A stretch of 64,000 bases of DNA from Marinicella pacifica (GTDB taxonomy: Bacteria > Pseudomonadota > Gammaproteobacteria > Xanthomonadales > Marinicellaceae). A model generated the notes under the pieces. It saw nothing but the letters and a program-made list of their open reading frames with translations, had not been told where the DNA came from and searched no databases. Shown here piece by piece: positions 1 through 8,317 of the stretch; the first letter of the stretch is position 1, and each line of letters begins with the position of its first letter. A program made the translations under genes and the position numbers. The DNA lies in NCBI RefSeq assembly GCF_014636635.1, contig NZ_BMEO01000008.1, positions 39,056-103,055 of the forward strand, in the 5' to 3' direction.

Positions 1-1771
1 AATCAAGCTCGTACCAGGCTTTGAGTTGACGACTGTGAGATTCGCTATATAGCCAATGGGCCGGTTGTCGTTGTTGACGCCGGGGGTCGGTCGCCAGGGC
101 AAGCGCCTCATTAATGTGCCTTAAGGCTTCTTCTGATTCGGCATATTCCATCAGATGATAAGCCATTTCCAAATGGGCTTCCCAGAGAAAAGTGGCGTCA
201 CTGTCAGGTTCAATACTCATCACCACATGCATGGCATCGATGGCCTGTTGCAGGGCTTTTCTGGTGTTGTCTTGCTGACCGGCTGAAATAAATACCTGTG
301 CCTGATGGACCTTTAATTCAGCCAGTATCTGATGAAAAGACAGCGAGTTTTGCTGAACCGACTTAAGATGTTGTTCCCCTGCCCGGTACATTTCTTGGGC
401 TTGTTCCGACTGTTCCAGATAGTCAAAGACCCGACCTGCATTCATATAGGCTTTGGCGGCCTGTAGATAGCCTGATTCATCCAAGGTCAACGGATCTTGT
501 TGCCCTAAATGCGCCACACTTTTTTCCGCCACTTCTTGCAACACATCAATACGACCAATGCGCTCTAAATTCTCATACATGTCATCGAGCATAAAGTTCA
601 TCAGCTCGTCGGTGGCATTTTTTTCGGCGATGGTGAGTTGCTGTAGATGATGGGTGTCCTGGGTGTATTTCAGGGTAAAAAACAAGGCCAGAAACACCGC
701 CAGTAGTAAACCAAAGGATGCCAGCGGATGACGCTTTATCGACTTAAGTAAAACACGATGTAGTTGATGGCTGTTAAAGCTTAAGGGAAAACCCGATTGC
801 CACAGATTTAAATCAGAACGCACCGAATCAGCTGTTTGATACCGATTCTCAGGGGTTTTGGCCACCATTTTGGCGATGACCTGCTGTAAATCAGAATCAA
901 TACCGGCTTGTTTTAACGCAGCCAACATGTGTTGACGACTGTCTTTATGACTCAGCATAAAGTCTTGGGATGGGTCAATTTTCAATAATAAACAGCCAAA
1001 CAGAATGCCCAGCGCATATATATCCGATTGCTGATCAATCGATGTACCCTTTATCTGCTCCGGTGAACTGTAGGCCGGGGTGCCAAAAACAAGTTCTGAT
1101 TCCTCACCGTGTAAAGAAGCAATACCAAAATCAATCAGCACCGGATACGGCACTTTATTGATTTGTTTAATCAGGATATTATTCGGTTTTAAATCTTTAT
1201 GCAAAACCCCGCGTTTATGAATAAACTGCAGAATTTCACATAAACTCATAATCAGACTCACCACATCATGCGTTGATAATTGATTATCAAGCACATAGTC
1301 ATCAATGTGTACACCCTCAATGTAATCCAGCACCAGCCAGGGCTTGCCATCCGCTGACACATTTCCATCGATAATCCCCACCACACCCGGATGCTTTAAA
1401 TCAGCCAACAGCTGCATTTCCTGCATAAATTGTTGCTTCAGGGTATCAGGATCATAATGACCGGAAATAAATTTAATAATCACCTTTTGCCGATAAACAC
1501 CGTCATTACGTTCAGCCAAATAAATGTCACTCTGGCCGCCACTGTCCAGTTGCTCAATTATCTTGTATTTGCTGTGGATGGCGTGATCGAGTTCCTGTTC
1601 AGGTATAAAGGCATGATCAAGCAAATGCGGTAGGGTTGTGTTAAAGGATTCAGGTGTAGGTTCTTGTAAACCTTTAGATTGAAGGTACACCGATAAATCA
1701 ATATCTGCGTTGCTATCAAAATCACGGCTGATTTGCTGCCACAGTTGCTCAATGTTATCGCCTGGTTTCAT
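1..1771 (-). CDS. Ser/Thr protein kinase with C-terminal TPR-like sensor (3' end outside window)
   Basis: Open frame running off the left edge; about 590 residues are visible. The N-terminal half is a Hanks-type kinase: glycine-rich loop LDSGGQSDIYLAE (about residues 75-87), ATP-anchoring Lys100 in VIIKF, catalytic loop HKDLKPNN (191-198, HKD in place of HRD), DFG at 214-216 and SPE (236-238) in the activation segment. One membrane segment follows (about 349-367). The rest is helical, Ala/Gln/Leu-rich sequence of the tetratricopeptide kind found in bacterial receptor kinases, and should lie in the periplasm. The start ATG overlaps the stop of the upstream sigma-factor gene (ATGA), so the two are co-translated. 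In such pairs the kinase is expected to act on the sigma factor or its regulon; that is inference. The true C-terminus and ligand domain cannot be seen. Confidence 0.93.
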   Translation of the reverse strand, partial: MKPGDNIEQLWQQISRDFDSNADIDLSVYLQSKGLQEPTPESFNTTLPHLLDHAFIPEQELDHAIHSKYKIIEQLDSGGQSDIYLAERNDGVYRQKVIIKFISGHYDPDTLKQQFMQEMQLLADLKHPGVVGIIDGNVSADGKPWLVLDYIEGVHIDDYVLDNQLSTHDVVSLIMSLCEILQFIHKRGVLHKDLKPNNILIKQINKVPYPVLIDFGIASLHGEESELVFGTPAYSSPEQIKGTSIDQQSDIYALGILFGCLLLKIDPSQDFMLSHKDSRQHMLAALKQAGIDSDLQQVIAKMVAKTPENRYQTADSVRSDLNLWQSGFPLSFNSHQLHRVLLKSIKRHPLASFGLLLAVFLALFFTLKYTQDTHHLQQLTIAEKNATDELMNFMLDDMYENLERIGRIDVLQEVAEKSVAHLGQQDPLTLDESGYLQAAKAYMNAGRVFDYLEQSEQAQEMYRAGEQHLKSVQQNSLSFHQILAELKVHQAQVFISAGQQDNTRKALQQAIDAMHVVMSIEPDSDATFLWEAHLEMAYHLMEYAESEEALRHINEALALATDPRRQQRQPAHWLYSESHSRQLKAWYELD

Positions 1772-2301
1772 TGCAAAGCGACAGCCAGCATGGCCCGGGC
1801 TTTTTTCCAATAGCGAAACACCGTGCGTTCGCTGATATCCATAACTTCAGCGATGTCTTTAAATTCCATATCACCAAAGAATTTATAGGTAAAAACCTGC
1901 TCTAAATGTGAATCAAACGCCTTTAGTTTAACCAGCTGCTTTTCCAAATCCAACAAATAAGTCGATTCCTTGAGTACAGGATTTTCCACATCACTTTGAT
2001 CATCCACATAGGTCAGCACCTGATTACGACGGGCTTCATTCAATAAAATATGACGCATGGCCAACGCAGAATAGGCAAAGAAATGATTGCGGTCGTTGAA
2101 AGTTTTAGCAGTTTTTTGATTTTTTAACCAGGCTTCATTCACCAGTGCGGTGGTGTTAATACCGGTGCCTTTTATTTTAAAACGCTGACTGCGGGCGATT
2201 TTTTTTAAGTGGTCATAGACGGCTTCAATATCCACCTGTTGCTGTGCAGACAAGTCCCTCTGGTCTTTATTTAACAGTTGCGTGAGATTGGCTTGGTCCA
2301 T
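1768..2301 (-). CDS. ECF-type RNA polymerase sigma factor
   Basis: 177 residues, a normal length for the ECF subgroup usually linked to Ser/Thr kinases. Region 2 spans about residues 20-95 and includes ALVNEAWL (52-59) and the DNA-melting helix FFAYSALAMRHILLNEARR. Region 4 (about 120-177) holds a clear helix-turn-helix, EFKDIAEVMDISERTVFRYW. There is no anti-sigma gene nearby; the co-transcribed partner is a receptor kinase (ATGA overlap). Where most ECF factors carry an acidic D-A-E-D type motif just before LVQE, this one has N-T-T-A (49-52). That resembles the kinase-regulated group in which phospho-threonine supplies the missing charge. Function as a sigma factor is secure; the control mechanism is inference. 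Confidence 0.92.
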   Translation of the reverse strand: MDQANLTQLLNKDQRDLSAQQQVDIEAVYDHLKKIARSQRFKIKGTGINTTALVNEAWLKNQKTAKTFNDRNHFFAYSALAMRHILLNEARRNQVLTYVDDQSDVENPVLKESTYLLDLEKQLVKLKAFDSHLEQVFTYKFFGDMEFKDIAEVMDISERTVFRYWKKARAMLAVALQ

Positions 2302-2446
2302 GACAATAAATTATCGTTTTATCAATAGATTAGCAAATGAAAAAGGCGAATACAATCTATTTGAAATGATAAAAAATCAAATTTCTGGCAGTGTTCACTT
2401 CTTTGGCTTGTTTAAACAGGTACAAACAAACCAAGAGGAATCTATT

Positions 2447-2872
2447 ATGAACTTATTTAAACTGTTAATTTTAATCGCTCCATTTGCCCTGTTGTCAGCC
2501 TGTGGTGAAAGTGGCACGCCGCAGGAACGGGTGGAAAGTAACTTATCCAAACTGGTTAAAGCCTGTGCCGATAAAGGCGGTGATTACAGTGGAGCAGCGG
2601 GTTTGGTTGTCTATACAGGCTCAGACCGTGATCGAAAATACAAAGACCTGGCATCAGCCAAAGGCGAAGACCGCAGTGTGTTAAATAAAACCTGTTACCA
2701 GCTCAGTAAACTCATGAACGGCAAAAACAGCTACACCCTGATGAAATTCGAGGAAGAACCCGAATCTGAGGGCACCTGGTATATCCAAACCGTTCAATTT
2801 GACGTTAATAAAACCGCACAACTGGCGTTTTTGGACATCAAAGGCACCATGGCCCTGGGTGATATTGATTAA
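2447..2872 (+). CDS. Small lipoprotein of unknown function
   Basis: 141 residues from the ATG at 2447, chosen because AGAGGA lies just upstream and the product then begins with a clean lipoprotein signal: MNLFKLLILIAPFALLSAC, lipobox LSAC with Cys19. A longer in-frame reading from 2282 would add 55 residues with no signal character. The mature part has three further cysteines and no family I recognise. It is followed after 17 bp by another lipoprotein gene, so the two probably form an operon. It is divergent from the ECF/kinase operon and might belong to that regulon, but no promoter evidence shows this. Confidence 0.82.
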   Translation: MNLFKLLILIAPFALLSACGESGTPQERVESNLSKLVKACADKGGDYSGAAGLVVYTGSDRDRKYKDLASAKGEDRSVLNKTCYQLSKLMNGKNSYTLMKFEEEPESEGTWYIQTVQFDVNKTAQLAFLDIKGTMALGDID

Positions 2873-2889
2873 GAGAATTAGACTGAAAT

Positions 2890-3441
2890 ATGAAACCAGT
2901 CATAAAAATAACCACTCAGCTCATGATTGTGCTGAGTGGTTTACTTCTTATGGCCTGTCAAAATGACAGCACCCAAATAACAACCGAGGAAACATGTATG
3001 CAACTCACCGCCCAACAAGCCGGTACGCAAATTATCGAGATTTACCGAAACGCCATGGATGAAACCAACCGACTAACGCAAGACCAGGCAGCAGCAGAAA
3101 CTTTCGAAGCTGAATTTAATGCACTCATTGAATCCTGGCAAACAAAACTGTTACTCATTGGTCAACATGTTATGGTCATGTCCGGATCCGAGAAAGCACA
3201 AGTCGAAAGCGCCATCAACAAAGAACATATGGCCATGCAATACAACGAGAAAGCCAAAAAGCGATTTGAAGATTATTCAAAAAACATTTTTCCTTATCAC
3301 AAGACCAGCCCGGAACTTTATCAGAAGTTAAAAGGTATCAACATCATCACCCAGTTTGCGTTTTTTGATTTACTGAAAAAACAAAATAAAGATGCCGAAG
3401 AACGCTGGGGTGAGATGATGGTACCGCATAATTGCCCATAA
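2890..3441 (+). CDS. Putative lipoprotein, unknown function
   Basis: 183 residues. The N-terminus has a basic start, a hydrophobic stretch and lipobox LLMAC (Cys23). The mature protein is polar and largely helical by composition (Gln-, Lys- and Glu-rich), with Cys36 and a C-terminal cysteine in NCP. I recognise no domain. It lies 17 bp after another small lipoprotein gene and is followed by a REP-like palindrome at 3471, which may mark the end of this transcript. Confidence 0.8.
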   Translation: MKPVIKITTQLMIVLSGLLLMACQNDSTQITTEETCMQLTAQQAGTQIIEIYRNAMDETNRLTQDQAAAETFEAEFNALIESWQTKLLLIGQHVMVMSGSEKAQVESAINKEHMAMQYNEKAKKRFEDYSKNIFPYHKTSPELYQKLKGINIITQFAFFDLLKKQNKDAEERWGEMMVPHNCP

Positions 3442-3470
3442 ATAGATGTCATCATTATAAAAAAGCAACC

Positions 3471-3502
3471 GTACCGGCGCAGGCCGGTACCCAGCGTCTT
3501 TC
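3471..3502 (+). repeat. REP-like palindrome, copy 1
   Basis: Perfect 8-bp arms, GTACCGGC and GCCGGTAC, around GCAG, followed by the tail CCAGCGTCTTT. The same hairpin-plus-tail design occurs twice more in this window, as an inverted pair at 11237-11318. Hairpins of the form CCGGCGNAGGCCGG followed by a TCCAGNGTCTTT-like tail are common as intergenic repeats in gammaproteobacterial genomes. This copy sits between a lipoprotein gene and a secreted-protein gene. Confidence 0.75.
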
Positions 3503-3608
3503 AGCGAGCAGTTAACTTTACTGATCTGAATTAAAACACAATCGGTTAAATTAATTGGCAGTTTTCATTAACACAACTTGTTTAACCAGAAAAACAACGA
3601 GGAAAATC

Positions 3609-5606
3609 ATGAAAGCCATTTTGTTAAGTCTGTTTATTTGTTTGAGCACATTGTCACATGCGGATGTGTTTGTGGTCAATGATACCGGTGATGCGGATCA
3701 ATGCGACCAGACGACTTGTACCCTGCGGGGCGCCATCAAGGATGCCATGCGCACACTGGGCACGGACACCATCAATTTTAATATTCCGGCTGATGCAGTG
3801 AATCAGAATTATGTTTCAGGCGGTACTGGTAATGGTGCTTTCTTTTATTGGATCATCCAGCCCACACAGGAATTACCGGAAATTTTAGGCATTACCATTG
3901 ATGGCACCAGTGCCGATTCATCCCCGTTGGGCAACCCAAGCATTGTGATAGATGGCAGCCTGGCCGGTACCGGTACCAACCAAGACCCCATGGATGGACT
4001 GACCATGCGCGGCAACAGCACCGTGAAAGGGCTTAGTTTTATCTATTGGGATGAAGCCGGTTTGCGTATCAAAGCCGGTGCAAATAACATTGTCACCCGG
4101 TCATGGTTCGGACTCAATATGCCCTATGGTCTGGCAGCAGCGCCTAATCATGTGGGAATCAGCTATGATGCCAGCGGTAACAATAGCATATCAGGCACTC
4201 TGGGCTTTTCCGGTAACGTGATATCCGGTAACACAAATTTCGGCATTGAAACCAGTTCCGAATCCAGTGGTTTGGGCATTTACGGTAATCTGATTGGTAC
4301 CGATCCGGATGGTATGATTGCAGTGCCGAATGACAGCCTGGGCGCTTACATCAGAGGTTTAAATCATCGCATTGGCAATATTTCAATTCCCTTATCCGGC
4401 AATGTTATTTCAGGCAATATCAGTAATGGCATTCAAATCAGTGGTTACCCACATGACACAGACAGCGGTCATGTCATTGAAGGCAATATCATTGGCTTAA
4501 ACCGATTGGCCGATGCGGAAATACCCAACCAGGTCGGTATCTATGTACAACGTGGTCAAGGCTTTACCATTCATAACAATGTCATTGCCGGCAATAATTG
4601 GTACGGCATAAATGTAAGCTCAGAACCCAAAGACATTCTGGTAACAAACAACCGGATTGGGGTTAATTTCAGTGGCCAACCGTTTTCTACCGGAACCGGT
4701 GTCAAAGCCAATGGCGGAGCCACCGATTTGATTATTGGTCCCGATAATATCATTGCCCATGGCAATATCGGTGTCAGTGTCGGACAACAGTCTACTGGAA
4801 GCGTCCGTGTGCAGAAAAATCAAATCCATGATAACTTTCGTATCGGCATTGATTTAGAAGTCGATGGAGTGACTGCCAATGACGTCGGTGATTTCGATGC
4901 CGGCCCCAATCGCTTGCAGAATTATCCGGATATAACAGCCGCTCAATATGACAATAACGGTAACCGCATTAGCATCGAACTGGCGGTAGACAGTCACCCC
5001 GGTGCCAGCGATTATCCCATTACGGTGGATATTTATCAGGCCGACAGCGGCGGTGAAGAAGGCCAAACCTGGTTGGCAGCCACCACCTTTACAGAAGCCC
5101 ATTATTTAAGCGGATTACCGATCAACCGCAGCTTGCTTGCCGATGCGCCGGTCAGTCAGGGCGATTTGATTGTTACCACCGCCACCGATGCCGCCGGTCG
5201 CACTTCTGAATTTTCCCCATCGTTTCAACTGGCCGGCGATGCCGATTTTGCCATCAGTTGTGAGACCACCGTATTCACCACCACCTCGGCCATGACCTGT
5301 ACCATCGATTGTCAGGCGGATTCCATCAACGGCTGGAGCGAAGAACCGGTGTTAACGTGCGATAACCCGGACAGTCAATGTGTGTTTTTACCCTCAGACA
5401 CCATTTCATTCACCCAAAGCACCGTTCCATTCACTATTAAGCTTGGTCATCAAGCCACCTCGCCGGGCCAATACACCACGGAAGTGGCGGCCACAGCCCA
5501 ACTTCAAGGCGGACCGGTGGTTCGAACCGAATTCCTGGAAATCAAACAATTGGCAGTCAGTGATTACCTATTTAAAGACGGCTTTGATGGCATTGTTTGC
5601 CAATAA
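3609..5606 (+). CDS. Secreted CSLREA-type right-handed beta-helix protein with C-terminal F-K-D-G-F-D tail
   Basis: 665 residues from the ATG at 3609. This start has ACGAGGA upstream and gives a signal peptide ending at LSHA (residue 18); an 18-residue in-frame extension to 3555 has no such features. Just after the signal peptide comes a CSLREA-like segment (CTLRGAIKDAM). Residues of roughly 120-430 are a right-handed parallel beta-helix with recurring G-N-V-I-S-G-N and N-I-I-G turns, as in NosD/pectate-lyase-like folds. A cysteine-rich beta domain follows (about 550-640). The chain ends LFKDGFDGIVCQ, a tail shared with two other secreted proteins in this window. Likely exported and surface-attached or released; no catalytic residues are evident. 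Confidence 0.88.
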   Translation: MKAILLSLFICLSTLSHADVFVVNDTGDADQCDQTTCTLRGAIKDAMRTLGTDTINFNIPADAVNQNYVSGGTGNGAFFYWIIQPTQELPEILGITIDGTSADSSPLGNPSIVIDGSLAGTGTNQDPMDGLTMRGNSTVKGLSFIYWDEAGLRIKAGANNIVTRSWFGLNMPYGLAAAPNHVGISYDASGNNSISGTLGFSGNVISGNTNFGIETSSESSGLGIYGNLIGTDPDGMIAVPNDSLGAYIRGLNHRIGNISIPLSGNVISGNISNGIQISGYPHDTDSGHVIEGNIIGLNRLADAEIPNQVGIYVQRGQGFTIHNNVIAGNNWYGINVSSEPKDILVTNNRIGVNFSGQPFSTGTGVKANGGATDLIIGPDNIIAHGNIGVSVGQQSTGSVRVQKNQIHDNFRIGIDLEVDGVTANDVGDFDAGPNRLQNYPDITAAQYDNNGNRISIELAVDSHPGASDYPITVDIYQADSGGEEGQTWLAATTFTEAHYLSGLPINRSLLADAPVSQGDLIVTTATDAAGRTSEFSPSFQLAGDADFAISCETTVFTTTSAMTCTIDCQADSINGWSEEPVLTCDNPDSQCVFLPSDTISFTQSTVPFTIKLGHQATSPGQYTTEVAATAQLQGGPVVRTEFLEIKQLAVSDYLFKDGFDGIVCQ

Positions 5607-5627
5607 AAGCCAATTTCGTAACCTCGT

Positions 5628-5650
5628 GGTGGGCAAAGCCCACCTTACTT
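5628..5650 (+). terminator. GC-rich hairpin, possible terminator or attenuator
   Basis: Seven-bp stem GGTGGGC / GCCCACC with loop AAA, followed by TTACTTT. It lies between the beta-helix gene ending at 5606 and the small PAN gene starting at 5666. The U-tract is weak, so read-through or mRNA-end protection is also possible. Confidence 0.5.
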
Positions 5651-5665
5651 TAACCAACGGAGAAA

Positions 5666-6007
5666 ATGATGAAGAATAAAAAATTAGTAACAGCAACCAT
5701 TCTAATGGGTTTAATCGGCCTGAGCAGTGGTGCACATGCCATGCAAAAAGACACCATTTACAGCATGCCGGCAGATGCTGATCACAGCCAATATTATTTA
5801 GCTGATGATGTGCAACCTGAAAATGGCACCGTGGCCGATGCCGAGCAATGCTTAAAAGCTTGCCAGGCCACTGATGCTTGTGTGGTGTGGACCTTTAAAC
5901 CCGGCCGTTTCGGCAGCCCCAACTCGTGTAAATTGTCACCCAAATTAATGCAGGAACAAGGCATCACCACGCCCTTCGCCGGTGCCGCTTCCGGTGTCAT
6001 TGAGTAA
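5666..6007 (+). CDS. Small secreted PAN/Apple-like domain protein
   Basis: 113 residues (112 if the second ATG at 5669 is used; GGAG at 5659 is better spaced for that one). The signal peptide ends at AHA (about residue 25). The mature part is a single PAN/Apple-type module: four cysteines (62, 66, 72, 88) in the pattern C-x3-C-x5-C-x2-W-x-F then C-x-L. PAN modules mediate protein-protein or protein-carbohydrate contacts outside the cell. It sits between two CSLREA beta-helix genes, which suggests a shared extracellular context. A terminator hairpin follows directly. The domain is called by eye from the cysteine pattern. Confidence 0.8.
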   Translation: MMKNKKLVTATILMGLIGLSSGAHAMQKDTIYSMPADADHSQYYLADDVQPENGTVADAEQCLKACQATDACVVWTFKPGRFGSPNSCKLSPKLMQEQGITTPFAGAASGVIE

Positions 6008-6021
6008 CTTAAAGTGTATGA

Positions 6022-6053
6022 CAAAACCGGTTGTTATACACAGCCGGTTTTTA
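6022..6053 (+). terminator. Rho-independent terminator
   Basis: Stem AAAACCGG / CCGGTTTT with a 12-nt loop, about 15 bp after the PAN-domain gene's stop. The 3' arm itself supplies most of the U-run (TTTTT). Confidence 0.65.
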
Positions 6054-6114
6054 TCAGCGCAAGTACGCTCTCCTGATAAGCCACTTCCTTTGCATGGAGT
6101 TTGCCAGAAAACAA

Positions 6115-6120
6115 TATAAT
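6115..6120 (+). promoter_or_regulatory. Possible -10 element for the second CSLREA gene
   Basis: A consensus TATAAT lies 82 bp upstream of the start at 6203, after the terminator at 6022-6053. I see no good -35 at 16-18 bp spacing. A 12-bp perfect palindrome, AAAGTTAACTTT (6129-6140), lies just downstream; its AGTTAACTTTA part recurs at 3510-3520 upstream of the first CSLREA gene. Confidence 0.35.
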
Positions 6121-6202
6121 TGACAATAAAAGTTAACTTTATGGCAGTAAAAGTTTCATTTCATTGTTTATTGAGTAATACAGTTAATAACCTGAGCTTA
6201 TT

Positions 6203-7738
6203 ATGAATAAATTTCTACTCTTTTGCCTGCTAACATTAAATCTAAACGCCGTAATGGCAGCCACCTTTACTGTTAACTACAATGACGATGATTTAAATGA
6301 CCCCGCTCCCGCAGATGGTGTTTGCGAAACCGCTATTGGAAATGGCCAATGCACTCTGAGAGCAGCCATTGATACGGCAAATTACACGCCCAATGGTCCC
6401 CATACAGTACAAGTGCCCTATCTTGAAAATGACAGTTATCCTGTATGGGCTGCTGGTGGCATCTGGATTACCACTAACATGACAGTACGAGGTACTGGCG
6501 CAGGCAAGGCAGTCATCGAGGGTGACTTATTCATTGAAAGTGGGATGATAAAAGTAGGTAGTCGAGCCACGGTTGAAAATTTGGAATTCCGACCCAACAC
6601 CAGTTCCGGTTCCTACGTGCATGGGCTTTATGTCAACAGCTTAGAAACAGCGACTCTAAATGACATCACCATCATTCCACATAGCTCCGCCGCTGGTTTA
6701 GCGGTGTTCGATGGCAAATTAATTTGTAACCGCTGTGAAATTCGTGATGGTGATTACTTAGGCCTTAGAATTTTCGGCAGTGGCGGTAATAATGAATCCT
6801 TTGTGACTTTGAATCAGTCAAGGATTACCGGAAATACCAATACAAGCAATCACCAAGGCGGTGGCGTGAGGTTGCAAATGGGCCATTTAATCATCAAAGA
6901 TTCACTGATAGATAACAACCAAGGCGTCAGTGGTGGCGGGATTTATAGCCATCAAACAGGAACCAGCCTACACATCATCAACAGCACCATCAGCCAAAAC
7001 AAAGCCATGCGAGATGGTGGTGGCATATTTGCCCAAGGACCGATACGACTGGAAAACGCCACCATAACCCAAAATGCAGCCGACTATGACGATTTTGAAG
7101 GTGGCACTGGCGGTGGTATATATATTAATGACTTTACTGTTGTAACAGCAAAAAATTCAATCATACATGGTAACTATTTACCCTGTCCCACAGGTGTACC
7201 CTTATGTTTAAGAGATGGCAGAAACTGTGATGACACCCAAGGTGGAACCATTGGCATTGAGTCACTGGGTTGGGTCATGACCGGTAATGATGACAACTGC
7301 CCCGTCACAGATCTTGCCGGTGAACCCAATTACACCAGCTCGGCGATTCCAAAGTTAGGCCCACTGACACAATTAGGCGGTTTACACCCGGTTCATCCTA
7401 TTATCGGTGAAGGCAGTGAAGCCGATGGTGGCGACCCTGATGGTTGTACTTATCATATTGATTTTACCGGTAATCCGGTCGAGGTGCCATTGGACTATGA
7501 CCAACGTGGCATGTCCAGACCCCTGGACAGCGACACCAATGTCTTTGATGGCAATTCTTGTGATATTGGCGCTTATGAAGCCAAATGCTTTGGTGATGAT
7601 CCGGATGGTGATTATGTGGGTTCACAATGTGATGTTTGCCCAAATACTTTTGATCCATTACAGGAAGATGGCAATAGCGATGGCATCGGCGATGCCTGTA
7701 GTGATGATTTGATTTTTTATGATGGGTTTGAGATATAA
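6203..7738 (+). CDS. Secreted CSLREA / choice-of-anchor-Q type beta-helix protein with I-F-Y-D-G-F-E tail
   Basis: 511 residues. Signal peptide to about residue 19 (AVMA). A CSLREA-like motif (CTLRAAIDTAN) follows, then a right-handed beta-helix with N-N-x-G-V-S-G-G-G-I-Y type coils. The C-terminal part contains the D-I-G-A-Y-E signature of the group named choice-of-anchor Q, then one thrombospondin-type-3 / calcium-binding style stretch (DPDGDYVGSQCDVCPN, then DGNSDGIGDAC). The chain ends DDLIFYDGFEI. Expected to be exported and held at, or released from, the surface. It is a paralogue in design of the product of 3609-5606, with a separate upstream region. Confidence 0.88.
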   Translation: MNKFLLFCLLTLNLNAVMAATFTVNYNDDDLNDPAPADGVCETAIGNGQCTLRAAIDTANYTPNGPHTVQVPYLENDSYPVWAAGGIWITTNMTVRGTGAGKAVIEGDLFIESGMIKVGSRATVENLEFRPNTSSGSYVHGLYVNSLETATLNDITIIPHSSAAGLAVFDGKLICNRCEIRDGDYLGLRIFGSGGNNESFVTLNQSRITGNTNTSNHQGGGVRLQMGHLIIKDSLIDNNQGVSGGGIYSHQTGTSLHIINSTISQNKAMRDGGGIFAQGPIRLENATITQNAADYDDFEGGTGGGIYINDFTVVTAKNSIIHGNYLPCPTGVPLCLRDGRNCDDTQGGTIGIESLGWVMTGNDDNCPVTDLAGEPNYTSSAIPKLGPLTQLGGLHPVHPIIGEGSEADGGDPDGCTYHIDFTGNPVEVPLDYDQRGMSRPLDSDTNVFDGNSCDIGAYEAKCFGDDPDGDYVGSQCDVCPNTFDPLQEDGNSDGIGDACSDDLIFYDGFEI

Positions 7739-7920
7739 TCACCGCGGTGCTTAATCGTTATCTTCTGGCTTGGAATGGAGATATCAAACTCAGGGACGAC
7801 CGATACCCAGATGCGGTGTATGGCGAGGACACCAACAGTGGGGCCCCTTAGGGCAGCCTCGCAGCTACAAAAAACACAATTCCCCTTATCTGCAGCTGCA
7901 CTTATTCGAGTGCCTTTGCT
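7739..7920. other. Intergenic region between convergent genes, nothing recognised
   Basis: 182 bp between two convergent genes. It holds a weak 5-bp inverted repeat (7898-7913) without a U-run. Short open frames here have no start signals and no family resemblance. I see no RNA gene or clear terminator. Confidence 0.5.
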
Positions 7921-8310
7921 TCACTCAGCCCAGAACACCACACGGATATCCGCGTTTAATGACTCCTGGAGCTGTTGTAAGTAATCCAAATCAAAATGTG
8001 CATATCGGCAATCTGCATCGGAATTAAAGAATTCAAGCAAGTCATCAAATGACATCCAAGAAGGCCGATTCAAAGCGTCATCATTGAATTGATTCAAGTG
8101 AGTTTCAATGATTTTTTTAAGCCCTGTGCTGAGGTCCTTGGGTAGACCTTTTTCACCCGATTGCTGGTAGTAAATGCTGAAATTGTATTCACCCCAGGGT
8201 TGTGGGGCAAAGTTTTGTGGTGGCGCTTTGTCAGCCAATTCGGTGGTTTTATACAGCTGCCAACGACCTTCCCGGTGGAACTCAATAAATGCACAGACAG
8301 TCACACCCAT
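7921..8310 (-). CDS. Hypothetical cytosolic protein
   Basis: 129 residues, no signal peptide or membrane segment, acidic and aromatic-rich, ending DIRVVFWAE. It begins 7 bp after the stop of the LRR lipoprotein gene with no Shine-Dalgarno, so it is probably translated by coupling to it. I recognise no family. The conserved look of WGEYNFSIYYQQSG and the size make it a plausible single-domain protein rather than a chance ORF, but there is no direct functional clue. Confidence 0.65.
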   Translation of the reverse strand: MGVTVCAFIEFHREGRWQLYKTTELADKAPPQNFAPQPWGEYNFSIYYQQSGEKGLPKDLSTGLKKIIETHLNQFNDDALNRPSWMSFDDLLEFFNSDADCRYAHFDLDYLQQLQESLNADIRVVFWAE

Positions 8311-8317
8311 GATTTAT

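Noticed and set aside
5560..5606. PEP-CTERM, LPXTG or rhombosortase-type sorting signal on the beta-helix proteins
   Set aside because: The tail has no transmembrane helix or terminal basic cluster, so it does not fit those known classes.
3609..7738. Autotransporters of the polymorphic outer membrane protein type
   Set aside because: Neither beta-helix protein ends in a beta-barrel domain; both stop with a short tail.
7770..8027. Short plus-strand frames after the second CSLREA gene
   Set aside because: No ribosome site, low-complexity translation, and overlap with the end of the 129-residue minus-strand gene.
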